Part shown: piece by piece, positions 56,140 to 64,000 of the stretch
Numbering within the stretch: the stretch's first letter is position 1
Layout of the letters: each line of letters opens with the position of its first letter
DNA from: Polynucleobacter sp. MWH-S4W17
GTDB taxonomy: Bacteria > Pseudomonadota > Gammaproteobacteria > Burkholderiales > Burkholderiaceae
Assembly (NCBI RefSeq): GCF_018687535.1
Contig: NZ_CP061295.1
Coordinates: forward strand, 1,860,001-1,924,000
Length of the DNA: 64,000 nt
Direction of reading: 5' to 3'
Made by a program: the position numbers and the translations under genes
The notes under the pieces: model-generated
The model's database searches: none
What the model was told of the DNA's origin: nothing
What the model saw: only the letters and a program-made list of their open reading frames with translations

Positions 56140-56231
56140 AACCCAATATTAATGGCAATCTTGCGAGGCCAGCGATATTACCCAGAATGTCTTAGACTTG
56201 GCTTCTCACTCGTGAATAAAAAAGGTGCAAT

Positions 56232-56801
56232 ATGCCTCGTTTTGTAATGAACTGCCTATTTGGGCTATTTGCATTCTTGTCTGGATTTCAGCTTGCCAAT
56301 GCTGCGCCCACTTGCAGCCCCCTGCTCTCCCATACCTTTCCTCGCCTGCAGGATGAAGCGCCGCAAAACCTTTGTCAATACCAAGGGAAAGTCATATTGG
56401 TAGTAAATACAGCCAGCTTTTGCGGCTTTACAAGCCAATATGAAGGTCTTGAGAAGATTTACGCCAAATACAAAGAGCAAGGCTTTGTCATTCTGGGCTT
56501 TCCTTCTAATGACTTCGGGCAACAGGAGCCTGGCAGCAATAAAGAGATAGCCGATTTCTGCAAGAACACCTATGACGTGAAATTTCCGATGTTTGCTAAG
56601 AGTGGGGTTTCCGGCAGCAACCCAAATCCATTATTTAAGATGTTGATAGCTAAAACTGGCACAACTCCAAAATGGAATTTTTATAAGTATTTAATCGATC
56701 GAAATGGTAATGTGGTTGATTCGTTTGGAAGCGTTACCAAACCCACCAGTAGCAGCATGACAAATGAAGTTGAAAAGCTTTTAGGAGAAAAAGCTCGGTG
56801 A
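56232..56801 (+). CDS. Exported glutathione peroxidase-like protein
   Basis: A 189-residue peroxidase with a signal peptide (cleavage near ANA, residues ~22-24), so probably periplasmic. The catalytic set is complete: Cys64 in NTASFCGF, Gln97/98 in NDFGQQEP and Trp148 in PKWNFYKY. A thioredoxin-dependent mechanism is likely for a bacterial Cys enzyme and is not proven here. It opens a five-gene operon with the FAD, DUF1365, Cfa-like and SDR genes, which suggests a role against lipid peroxides. Its stop overlaps the next start (GTGA). Confidence 0.93.
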   Translation: MPRFVMNCLFGLFAFLSGFQLANAAPTCSPLLSHTFPRLQDEAPQNLCQYQGKVILVVNTASFCGFTSQYEGLEKIYAKYKEQGFVILGFPSNDFGQQEPGSNKEIADFCKNTYDVKFPMFAKSGVSGSNPNPLFKMLIAKTGTTPKWNFYKYLIDRNGNVVDSFGSVTKPTSSSMTNEVEKLLGEKAR

Positions 56802-58174
56802 GTAAAAAAAGAATTGCCATTATTGGCGCAGGCATCTCTGGATTAGGCTGTGCCTACGCCTTAAGACAACATCCTGAATTTGAAATTACCTTATATGAAG
56901 CTGGCGATCACATTGGTGGCCACAGCAATACTGTCGATATCACTTGCAACATCGGTGGCAAAGACATCACACATGGCGTAGACACTGGTTTCCTGGTATT
57001 TAACCGCAAAACTTATCCACGTCTCGTTCGTTTATTCGAAGAAATTCAAGCGCCAGTAGCCCCCTCAGAAATGTCGTTTTCCGTATCGATTGATACAGCC
57101 AACAAATCTGGGACGGGGAAAAAGATTGAATGGGCTGGTAATGACATCAATTCTTTTTTTGGACAAAGATCCAATCTCCTGTCTCCATCATTTTGGAGGA
57201 TGGCTTATGACATCATGCGTTTTAATCGTTTGGCCACTCAGTTAGCGCATGATCAAATTGAAGCTGGTCATCAATATAAAGAGCCTGATGAAAAAATTGC
57301 CGATTTTTTAAAACGTCATCGCTTCAGCCAAAGCTTTAAAGAAAATTACTTTTTACCCATGATCGGTGCCATCTGGTCTTGTTCAATCGAACAGATGCTA
57401 GAGTTCCCCATTCAAACCATGGTGCGCTTCTGCCATAACCACGGCCTTTTGCAAATCCAAAATCGTCCGCAATGGTTGACCATCAAGGGCGGTTCACGAG
57501 AATATGTAAAGCGCCTTGTGACAGCACTAGAAAAGCATGGGGTTGCCATTAAAAGGGAATGTGTCCTGAGAGTAAATACAGGTCATGATGGCGGGCCAGT
57601 TGAGGTTATCAGTCAGGCTGGCTCGGCTCACTTCGATGAAGTCATCATGGCTTGTCATAGCGACCAAACACTAGATTTAGTTCATGGCATTGACCAACAA
57701 TCAAGAAATATCCTGGCATCAGTTCCATACCAAAAGAATCGAGCAATATTACATACCGATATTCGCTTCTTGCCAGACGCAAAACGTTGTTGGGCTGCCT
57801 GGAATTACACCGCCAAATCTGGTGCCAAACCAGACACAAAGCAACATGTCAGCGTTAACTACTTAATTAATCGTCTACAACCTCTGCCAGCTCAACTTCA
57901 AGATACCCAAATTATTGTGAGCTTAAATCCCTCGGAAGAGCCAGATCCAAAGCTTGTGTATCAAGAGATTCACTATTCACACCCTGTCTTTGATATGAGT
58001 GCGATACAAGCTCAGAAGGAACTACCCTTAATTCAGGGCACAGCATCGATTTGGTATTGCGGCGCCTGGACGGGGTTTGGGTTTCATGAAGATGGTTTAC
58101 GCTCCGGAGAATTAGTGGCAGAAGCTTTAATTGAAAGCATTCATCAGCCGATCAAAACCAAACAAGATGTGTAG
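56798..58174 (+). CDS. FAD-dependent amine oxidase-like oxidoreductase
   Basis: A 458-residue flavoprotein starting at a GTG that overlaps the glutathione peroxidase stop. The dinucleotide motif IIGAGISGLG (GxGxxG, residues 9-16) and the trailing Glu of the FAD site are present, and the C-terminal WYCGAWTGFGFHEDGLRSG is the second FAD contact. The family is the NAD(P)-binding/amine oxidase type that accompanies DUF1365 and Cfa-like genes. Plant cyclopropane synthases have a related flavin domain fused to a Cfa domain, so it probably acts on the same lipid as the gene product encoded downstream. Confidence 0.9.
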   Translation: MSKKRIAIIGAGISGLGCAYALRQHPEFEITLYEAGDHIGGHSNTVDITCNIGGKDITHGVDTGFLVFNRKTYPRLVRLFEEIQAPVAPSEMSFSVSIDTANKSGTGKKIEWAGNDINSFFGQRSNLLSPSFWRMAYDIMRFNRLATQLAHDQIEAGHQYKEPDEKIADFLKRHRFSQSFKENYFLPMIGAIWSCSIEQMLEFPIQTMVRFCHNHGLLQIQNRPQWLTIKGGSREYVKRLVTALEKHGVAIKRECVLRVNTGHDGGPVEVISQAGSAHFDEVIMACHSDQTLDLVHGIDQQSRNILASVPYQKNRAILHTDIRFLPDAKRCWAAWNYTAKSGAKPDTKQHVSVNYLINRLQPLPAQLQDTQIIVSLNPSEEPDPKLVYQEIHYSHPVFDMSAIQAQKELPLIQGTASIWYCGAWTGFGFHEDGLRSGELVAEALIESIHQPIKTKQDV

Positions 58175-58177
58175 TTG

Positions 58178-58963
58178 ATGTCAGATGCCAAAATTAACTT
58201 TGGGGTAGTAAAACACCAGCGCTTGAGGCCGGCTAAGAATGCCTTTGGTTATGGGGTTTTCACCATCTCCATCCCTATGCGTACTCGCAATGCTAACCCG
58301 AATTTACTGAGTCAGAACGGCTTAAGCGATAACCGTTGGGGCCTCTGTGCATTTTTTGATAAGGACCATGGCTTAGGAGAATCCAATAGCCTTGCTTGGA
58401 TCGAAAAGATTCTGGCAGATAATCATGTACAGCATATCGATGGAGAAATTTGGCTTCAGACTTTTCCAAGGGTATTGGGTTACGTCTTTAATCCCGTGAG
58501 CTTTTGGATCTGCACGCGCGCTGACGGCAAAGTACAAGCGGTACTGGCTGAGGTTAACAATACCTTTGGTGAGCGTCATTGCTATTTACTACACAAAGAT
58601 TCGGGTAAGGCATTGCACTCTGGCGAAACACTTAGTAGTGAAAAGGTATTTCACGTTTCACCATTTTGCGCGGTACGTGGTGATTACCATTTCCGCTTCT
58701 TATTTCCGCAAGATAGTAGTAGCGGCAAGAATAATGTCTGTCGCATTGAGCTTCATGAGGACGGCCAACCCCTCATCAACACCAGCATTAGTGGCATCAG
58801 CCACCCACTTAGTCGCGCCAATATCATTCTGGCCTTACTTCGCTACCCTTTAATGAGCGTGGGCGTCATTTTTCGAATACATTGGCAAGCATTGAAATTG
58901 TGGGTAAAAGGTGTACCCTTTCACTCAAAGCCTAAACCACCAGAACTTGAAGTTAGCAGATGA
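58178..58963 (+). CDS. DUF1365 domain protein
   Basis: A 261-residue soluble protein of the DUF1365 family. The family core is seen in HQRLRPAKNAFGYGVF (~12-27), the LQTFPRVLGYVFNPVSFW segment (~90-107) and the CHY-like NNTFGERHCYLLH. I start it at the ATG at 58178, 3 bp after the upstream stop; a TTG at 58175 is also in frame. It is always encoded between the flavoprotein and the Cfa-like gene in such operons. Function is unknown. It ends in a 4-bp overlap with cfa. Confidence 0.92.
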   Translation: MSDAKINFGVVKHQRLRPAKNAFGYGVFTISIPMRTRNANPNLLSQNGLSDNRWGLCAFFDKDHGLGESNSLAWIEKILADNHVQHIDGEIWLQTFPRVLGYVFNPVSFWICTRADGKVQAVLAEVNNTFGERHCYLLHKDSGKALHSGETLSSEKVFHVSPFCAVRGDYHFRFLFPQDSSSGKNNVCRIELHEDGQPLINTSISGISHPLSRANIILALLRYPLMSVGVIFRIHWQALKLWVKGVPFHSKPKPPELEVSR

Positions 58964-60255
58964 ATCGTCCAGGACAATCCCTTCTCTCCAGACTCAACTT
59001 TTCTCGTCCGCAAGGGCGGGATAGCGCTTCGCCACAACACCAAATTAAAGCTAAGGCACTCTTAACTCTTTTGACGAAGCTAAGCAGTGGCCATTTAAAG
59101 CTTACCCTTCCCAATGGCGAAAAGCGCGAGTTTGGCATTCAAAGTGATCAATTACATGCGGAAATTCATATCTTGGAGTGGTCTGTATTTAAAGAGATCA
59201 TGTCCCACGGAGATATTGGATTTGCCGAGAGCTACATTCAGGGCAAATGGAATACCCCCGACCTTAAGGCGCTCCTTGAGCTAGCCATACGCAACCGAAC
59301 CATTTTAGAAAAAGCCATCTATGGCAATTGGTATGGCTCGATTTTTTATCGACTAAAGCATTGGTTGCGTGATAACAGCAAAGCGGGAAGTCGCAAGAAT
59401 ATTCATGCGCACTATGACCTAGGCAATGCTTTTTATACGCTGTGGCTTGATCCCACGATGAGCTACTCGAGCGCCTGGTTTTCTGAAGGCGCTCAGCAAG
59501 TCTTAGCTGATGCGCAGCGTGCGAAGATTGGGCGCATTCTAGATTCCTTAAAGACTACGCCAGGGGAGCACATACTTGAAATTGGTTGTGGCTGGGGCGG
59601 CGTTATGGAGGAGTCTCTTCGTAACAAGAGAGCCATTACCGGCCTAACTCTATCTACAGAGCAAAAAGTATTTGCAGAGGAACGTTTGCTAGAAGTGCAA
59701 AGTCAAATTGCTAACCCTCCTAGATTTGAAGTGCGCCTTCAGGACTATCGTGATTGCCAAGAAAAATTTGATGGCATTGCTTCCGTCGAAATGTTTGAGG
59801 CAGTTGGTGAAAAACATTGGCCGGAGTATTTTGAAACGATTGCTCATTGCCTAAAAGCGGGTGGCAAAGCTTGCATTCAGACGATTGTGATTGCCGAGGA
59901 TCTTTTTGATCGCTACAGACGCAACACTGACTTTATTCAACAGTATGTATTTCCTGGTGGCATGCTACCCTCTAGGGCAAGTTTTAAAGCGAGCGCTGCT
60001 AAAGCTGGATTACGAATTGATAACGAGTTCGCCTTTGGCGGAGATTACGCAAGAACTCTTTGCTTGTGGCGTGATAGCTTTAATCAAAAACTGCAAGAGG
60101 TACGCCAACTTGGCTTTGATGAAGCATTTATACGTCTTTGGAACTTCTATCTCATGTATTGTGCCGCTGGCTTTACTGAGCGTAATATCGATGTAGTGCA
60201 ATTCACATTGAGCCATCAATCTTCACCAGCATCTTCTGATACATTAAGCGCATGA
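58960..60255 (+). CDS. Cyclopropane-fatty-acid synthase-like SAM methyltransferase
   Basis: A 431-residue Cfa-family enzyme that transfers methylene or methyl groups from SAM to the double bond of phospholipid acyl chains. The SAM motif LEIGCGWGGV is at ~206-215, and the MFEAVG glutamate and GGDY tyrosine of the active site are kept. Two positions differ from E. coli Cfa: the Cys of YSCAYW is Ser (YSSAWF) and the His of LLHTIG is Gln (IQTIV). The Gln variant is also seen in plant cyclopropane synthases. The product could be a cyclopropane or a methylated fatty acid. Confidence 0.92.
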   Translation: MNRPGQSLLSRLNFSRPQGRDSASPQHQIKAKALLTLLTKLSSGHLKLTLPNGEKREFGIQSDQLHAEIHILEWSVFKEIMSHGDIGFAESYIQGKWNTPDLKALLELAIRNRTILEKAIYGNWYGSIFYRLKHWLRDNSKAGSRKNIHAHYDLGNAFYTLWLDPTMSYSSAWFSEGAQQVLADAQRAKIGRILDSLKTTPGEHILEIGCGWGGVMEESLRNKRAITGLTLSTEQKVFAEERLLEVQSQIANPPRFEVRLQDYRDCQEKFDGIASVEMFEAVGEKHWPEYFETIAHCLKAGGKACIQTIVIAEDLFDRYRRNTDFIQQYVFPGGMLPSRASFKASAAKAGLRIDNEFAFGGDYARTLCLWRDSFNQKLQEVRQLGFDEAFIRLWNFYLMYCAAGFTERNIDVVQFTLSHQSSPASSDTLSA

Positions 60256-61028
60256 AACAAAGCGGAATAGCTCACTTCTCAGGCAAAAGAGTCTGGGTCA
60301 TAGGCGCATCCAGCGGTATTGGTGAAGCTTGTGCGAAAACCCTTCTTCTCAAGGGCGCTAAAGTAGCGCTTTCCAGCCGAAGAGCTGAACGATTAAATGA
60401 AATTGCCAGTACTGCAGAGGTTGATCAATCACTCGTTATTCCATTGGATGTCACAGATGATGCTCAACTGCAAGATGGCTATAAAACCATTATGAAGGCC
60501 TGGGATGGGGTTGATCTGCTCCTTTTTGTATCGGGCATGTATGTACCACTACGCGCAGATAATTTTGATATCAAGGTTGCCGAGAAGATCATTGATGCAA
60601 ACCTTTTAGGACCAATGAGAGCGGTTGCTCTAGTGGTACCGGAAATGCTCAAAGCTCACTCAGGACATATTGCTATTGTTGGCAGTGTTGCAGGTTATAG
60701 CGGTCTGCCAAAAGCTTTGGCTTATGGCCCAAGTAAAGCTGCCATCATTAATTTTTGTGAGAATTTATATTACGACTTGCTGCCGACAGGAGTCAGTGTG
60801 CACATGATCTCGCCAGGATTTGTAGCTACTGAGGCTACCGCAAAAAATGACTTTGAAATGCCAGCCTTAATTAGTGCCGAGGAAGCAGCCAGTGAGATAT
60901 TGGCCGGCATTCAGAAGGGAGAGTTTGATATTCACTTCCCTAAGCGATTCACAAGATTCTTAAAGTTTCTGAGAATCTTGCCTTACCCAATCTACTTTTG
61001 GATTGTGCACCGCTTCGTCAAAATTTAA
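60252..61028 (+). CDS. Short-chain dehydrogenase/reductase
   Basis: A 258-residue SDR with the cofactor motif GASSGIGEAC (~17-26) and the catalytic YGPSK (Tyr/Lys) near 158-162, with the Ser in the preceding VGSVAGYSG strand. It closes the lipid-modification operon with a 4-bp overlap. The substrate is unknown; an acyl-chain ketone or aldehyde would fit the context. The tail has a hydrophobic helix (YPIYFWIVH), which may allow membrane contact. Confidence 0.92.
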   Translation: MKQSGIAHFSGKRVWVIGASSGIGEACAKTLLLKGAKVALSSRRAERLNEIASTAEVDQSLVIPLDVTDDAQLQDGYKTIMKAWDGVDLLLFVSGMYVPLRADNFDIKVAEKIIDANLLGPMRAVALVVPEMLKAHSGHIAIVGSVAGYSGLPKALAYGPSKAAIINFCENLYYDLLPTGVSVHMISPGFVATEATAKNDFEMPALISAEEAASEILAGIQKGEFDIHFPKRFTRFLKFLRILPYPIYFWIVHRFVKI

Positions 61029-61068
61029 GCGGCGCTAAAGTGTTACGTAGCAAGCTGTTTCGAATTTA

Positions 61069-61713
61069 CTACTTGTACTTATCTTTACGAATTTTCTCTT
61101 CTAGATAACCCATTACTGCGATTGCTTTAGCCTTAGATCCAGCAATGGATGGTGATGTTACGTACTTGCCTTGCATCACAACGGTTGGCACTCCATCAAT
61201 ACGATAGGCTTCCGTCAATTGCTTGGCAGCACGTGCTTTAGAAACTACTGCAAAAGAGCGATAGGTCGCCAAGAAGGTATTGCGATCAATGCCTTGAGAC
61301 GCAACCCAATCTGCGATCTCCGTCTCCGTGAGGAGATGTTTATTTTCTTTGTGTATTGCGTACATGACTTTTTCATTTAGAGCATCAGCTTTGCCCATCG
61401 ACTCTAGAGCGTAGTACATCTGACTATGCGGCAAAAAGTCATCGCGAAAGGCTACAGGGACTCTTTTGAAAACAACGTCTTTAGGTTGACGCTTTACCCA
61501 GCTACTGAGCTCAGGCTCAAAGTCATAGCAATGTGGGCAACCATACCAAAAGAATTCAATAACTTCTACTTTTCCCTTGGTTTCGACCGGCTGCGCAACA
61601 GGCAATATACGGTAATCAAAACCTTCTTCGATTTTTTGAGCTTGTGCGCTAGCGAAACTACTTAAAGAAAGCAGTGCTAATAAAGTAATGAATCTTTTGC
61701 TGAATGAAATCAT
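61069..61713 (-). CDS. dsbA: Thiol:disulfide interchange protein DsbA
   Basis: Catalyses disulfide bond formation in periplasmic proteins. The 214-residue protein has a signal peptide (cleavage near SFASA) and the active site CPHC in FFWYGCPHCYDFEPEL (~54-69). The cis-proline loop GVPTVVM near 175 is intact. It is translated after the SPOR gene with a 4-bp overlap and is the last gene of the argS-SPOR-dsbA run. The convergent SDR gene ends 40 bp away. Confidence 0.97.
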   Translation of the reverse strand: MISFSKRFITLLALLSLSSFASAQAQKIEEGFDYRILPVAQPVETKGKVEVIEFFWYGCPHCYDFEPELSSWVKRQPKDVVFKRVPVAFRDDFLPHSQMYYALESMGKADALNEKVMYAIHKENKHLLTETEIADWVASQGIDRNTFLATYRSFAVVSKARAAKQLTEAYRIDGVPTVVMQGKYVTSPSIAGSKAKAIAVMGYLEEKIRKDKYK

Positions 61714-62297
61714 GATTTACTGGATTTGATTAAGGTTGGTTTAATGCCAATGCCACTCAATTTATCTCGCACTGAGTTGCTCTCATCAACACTGTTGTAA
61801 GGACCTACACGTACGCGCCAAAGAGTATTCCCGTCACTTGTGACTTCACTTAGCTGGGCTTGAATTCCCTGAATAGCTAAATTCGCTTTTTGCGCATCTG
61901 CATCAGCACGCTTTGTAAACGCACCCACTTGCAAGAAATACATGGCGTCTGATTTGCTTGCAGGGGATGCGTCCGCTGGCTTGTCAGCAGTTTTCTTGCC
62001 ATTTACCAAATCTCCAATCGGATCGGGTGACGCAGGGGCGGGTGATTTACCCTGGAGCGGCTTATTCAAATCTACAGGCTCAGCAGGGGCGCCCGCTTCA
62101 CCCTCCGCAGGTGCTGTAGAAGGCTTAATCATCAAAGGCAGACTTGGGGCACGCATCCCCGGTCTTTCTTGAGGGGTATTTTTAGAAAGATAAAAGGCAA
62201 TGACAAAGGCGATTCCAAGGCCGACGCCCAAACCCAAAATAAAGCCGAGAATAGTGCCGCCGTATTGGGAGTTTTGTTGATTCGGTGTTTTCATCAT
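61710..62297 (-). CDS. SPOR-domain inner-membrane protein
   Basis: A 195-residue protein with one N-terminal transmembrane helix (~14-34), a Pro/Ala/Glu-rich periplasmic linker (~45-118), and a C-terminal SPOR domain (~120-193, YFLQVGAFTKRADADAQKA and the final GIGIKPTLI). SPOR domains bind denuded peptidoglycan at the division septum. The argS-SPOR-dsbA order is usual in Burkholderiales. ATGs at 62297 and 62294 are both possible. Confidence 0.93.
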   Translation of the reverse strand: MMKTPNQQNSQYGGTILGFILGLGVGLGIAFVIAFYLSKNTPQERPGMRAPSLPLMIKPSTAPAEGEAGAPAEPVDLNKPLQGKSPAPASPDPIGDLVNGKKTADKPADASPASKSDAMYFLQVGAFTKRADADAQKANLAIQGIQAQLSEVTSDGNTLWRVRVGPYNSVDESNSVRDKLSGIGIKPTLIKSSKS

Positions 62298-62332
62298 TTC
62301 CTCATCTTACATCTTCACTTCATACCTCGCTA

Positions 62333-64000
62333 TTACATCTTTATTGGCGCAGATACCCCGAGTACTTTTAAGCCATTTTGTAGAACTTGTCGGGTTGCTA
62401 GCAGCAATGCAAGACGCGCTTGCTTTAAGTTTTGATCGTCAACCAAGACACGATCCGCGTTATAGAAGGCATGGAAATCACCAGCCAAGTCACGCAGGTA
62501 AAAAGCCAATGCATGGGGCGCTAATTCTTCGGCAGCGGCCGTCAGAACCTCTGGGTATTCTGCCAAACGACGCAGCAAATGATCCGATGCTTTACTTTGT
62601 AAGAGCGATAAATCAGCCGTAGCCAAATCCGATACTTGGCCACCCCACTGTTGCAAGATTGAATTAATTCGCGCATGCGCATACTGAACATAGAACACTG
62701 GGTTCTCATCGTTTTGCTGCAAGGCTAAATCAATATCAAAAACGAACTCGGTATCTGCTTTACGCGAAATCAAGAAAAAGCGCACGGCATCGCGACCGCG
62801 CTGCAAAGCCAATTCCCTCTCTTCTGGCGTCATCTCTGGAGTAACGCCGCCTGACCATTCAACCAAATCACGCACAGTGACATATGAGCCCGCACGCTTA
62901 GAAATTTTGACTTCTTCACCATGGCGCATAACCGTAACCATCTTATGCAGCACATACTCTGGATACGTTTTAGGAATATCCCAGCCGCGGTTCTGCGCTA
63001 CACCTTGCAGGCCCGAGCGTACACGGGCAATCGTGCCATGGTGATCGCTACCCTGCACATTAATCACTTTCTGAAAGCCGCGATTCCACTTGCTGGTGTG
63101 ATACGCCACATCAGGCACAAAGTAGGTAAAGCTACCATCAGACTTACGCATCACGCGATCTTTATCGTCACCATCATCCGTACTCTTCAACCAGAGCGCA
63201 CCTTCGGATTCATAGGTCTTGCCAATGCTTTGTAAGTCGCCAACAATTTGTGCAACACTACCGTCGGTATATAGAGAGGACTCTAAGTAATAGCAATCAA
63301 ATTTCACGCCAAAAGTTTTTAAATCAATGTCTTGTTCATTACGCAAATAAGCAACCGCAAATTGGCGAATAGCTTCAAGATCATCTTTAAATTCTGGAGA
63401 AGATTTAAATGCGCTAGCAATCTCCGCAATATATTCACCGTTATACGCCTGCTCAGGCCACTTGGCATCACCTGGCTTCAAACCCTGTAAGCGAGCTTGA
63501 ACAGACAAGGCTAAATTCGCAATCTGCACACCGGCATCGTTGTAATAAAACTCACGATGAACTTTGATTCCCTGGGTGGCTAATAAATTAGCTAAGGCAT
63601 CACCCAGCGCTGCTTGTCTACCGTGGCCAACATGCAATGGTCCAGTTGGATTGGCAGAGACAAACTCAATCATGGCGTTTGGAACAGACTCGCCGACTTG
63701 CACAGACTCACCAAAATGAGTCCCTGCAGCAAGTATCTCCTGAACTACGGTAGTCTTAGCTGCATTACTAAGGCGAAAATTAATAAAGCCAGGACCAGCG
63801 ATGTCACAGGATGCAATCAGCTCATTGAATCCCGCTTGCTGCTGCAAGCGCTCTACCAAAGCCTGTGCCAGCTCACGCGGGTTCAGCTTCCAAGCCTTTG
63901 CTAGCTGAAGGGCGATATTACAAGCGACATCACCATGGTCAACAGCCTTGGGACGCTCCAAACGGGGGGTAGGAGCCTCTCCTAGGTCGCGCTCCTGAGC
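62333..64000 (-). CDS. argS: Arginyl-tRNA synthetase, N-terminus cut by window edge
   Basis: The reading frame is open to the right edge, so the true start lies beyond 64000; 555 codons are present and roughly 30 N-terminal residues are missing. Class I motifs are clear: HVGHGRQA (HIGH) and VKISKRAG (KMSKS-like), plus the [16 protein letters not shown]-terminal core and the C-terminal anticodon-binding domain. It charges tRNA-Arg. An internal TTG at 63961 is not the start, because the upstream codons read as conserved ArgS sequence. Confidence 0.97.
   Translation of the reverse strand, partial: AQERDLGEAPTPRLERPKAVDHGDVACNIALQLAKAWKLNPRELAQALVERLQQQAGFNELIASCDIAGPGFINFRLSNAAKTTVVQEILAAGTHFGESVQVGESVPNAMIEFVSANPTGPLHVGHGRQAALGDALANLLATQGIKVHREFYYNDAGVQIANLALSVQARLQGLKPGDAKWPEQAYNGEYIAEIASAFKSSPEFKDDLEAIRQFAVAYLRNEQDIDLKTFGVKFDCYYLESSLYTDGSVAQIVGDLQSIGKTYESEGALWLKSTDDGDDKDRVMRKSDGSFTYFVPDVAYHTSKWNRGFQKVINVQGSDHHGTIARVRSGLQGVAQNRGWDIPKTYPEYVLHKMVTVMRHGEEVKISKRAGSYVTVRDLVEWSGGVTPEMTPEERELALQRGRDAVRFFLISRKADTEFVFDIDLALQQNDENPVFYVQYAHARINSILQQWGGQVSDLATADLSLLQSKASDHLLRRLAEYPEVLTAAAEELAPHALAFYLRDLAGDFHAFYNADRVLVDDQNLKQARLALLLATRQVLQNGLKVLGVSAPIKM

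Overview
This 64 kb window is an ordinary-looking chromosomal segment of a betaproteobacterium of the order Burkholderiales. Gene order matches that lineage (kdsD-kdsC-lptCAB-hpf-ptsN-hprK-rapZ; ispE-tRNA(Gln)-prs-rplY-pth; ctaC-ctaD-ctaG-ctaE ... surf1-ctaA-ctaB-sco; gshA-gshB-EIIA-HPr-EI; lipB-lipA). The moderate GC content (mid-40s percent by eye), very short intergenic gaps and many stop/start overlaps suggest a streamlined freshwater genus such as Polynucleobacter. That genus call is an inference and was not searched. I see no insertion sequence, prophage, CRISPR array or integrase, and no gene-free stretch longer than about 300 bp.

Layout. 1-5.3 kb: a truncated MFS transporter, uvrA, and a KefB/YbaL-type cation/proton antiporter. 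5.3-11.8 kb: an envelope and regulation operon covering Kdo synthesis (kdsD, kdsC), LPS export (lptC, lptA, lptB), ribosome hibernation (hpf) and the regulatory PTS arm (ptsN, hprK, rapZ). rpoN, usually found between lptB and hpf, is absent here. 11.7-13.7 kb: the 8-oxoguanine repair pair mutM-mutY. 13.7-18.7 kb: a TPR-LolB fusion protein, ispE, tRNA-Gln, prs, rplY and pth. 18.7-22.9 kb: ferredoxin, coaD, rsmD and an M16 peptidase pair. 22.9-24.8 kb: ftsY and rpoH, the latter behind a perfect CIRCE operator. 24.9-33.9 kb: the aa3-type cytochrome c oxidase locus with heme A and copper assembly factors. 34-43 kb: methyltransferase, comF, trmL, gpsA-secB-grxC-rhodanese, gpmA, ctpA and a MoeB/ThiF-like gene. 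41.3-46 kb: gshA-gshB with EIIA(Man)-HPr-EI. 46-49 kb: a TorF-like porin with glnK-amtB behind an NtrC-like site. 49-54 kb: ubiK, lipoate synthesis, small conserved genes and a VanZ-like membrane protein. 54-56 kb: birA, coaX and a heptose adenylyltransferase. 56.2-61 kb: a five-gene operon of exported glutathione peroxidase, FAD oxidoreductase, DUF1365, Cfa-like methyltransferase and SDR. 61-64 kb: dsbA, a SPOR protein and argS, truncated at the window edge.

How the parts connect. The PTS parts (EI, HPr with His15 and Ser46, a ManX-type EIIA, PtsN, HprK, RapZ) are all here without any sugar permease, which suggests a regulatory phosphorelay. The cta genes build one terminal oxidase plus its heme A and CuA/CuB maturation. 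The 56-61 kb operon looks like a membrane-lipid modification and peroxide-defence unit. The most interesting items are that operon, the TPR-LolB fusion without any cysteine, the CIRCE-controlled rpoH, the missing rpoN next to a possible nitrogen-control site at glnK-amtB, and the unusual iron-sulfur loop spacing in MutY.
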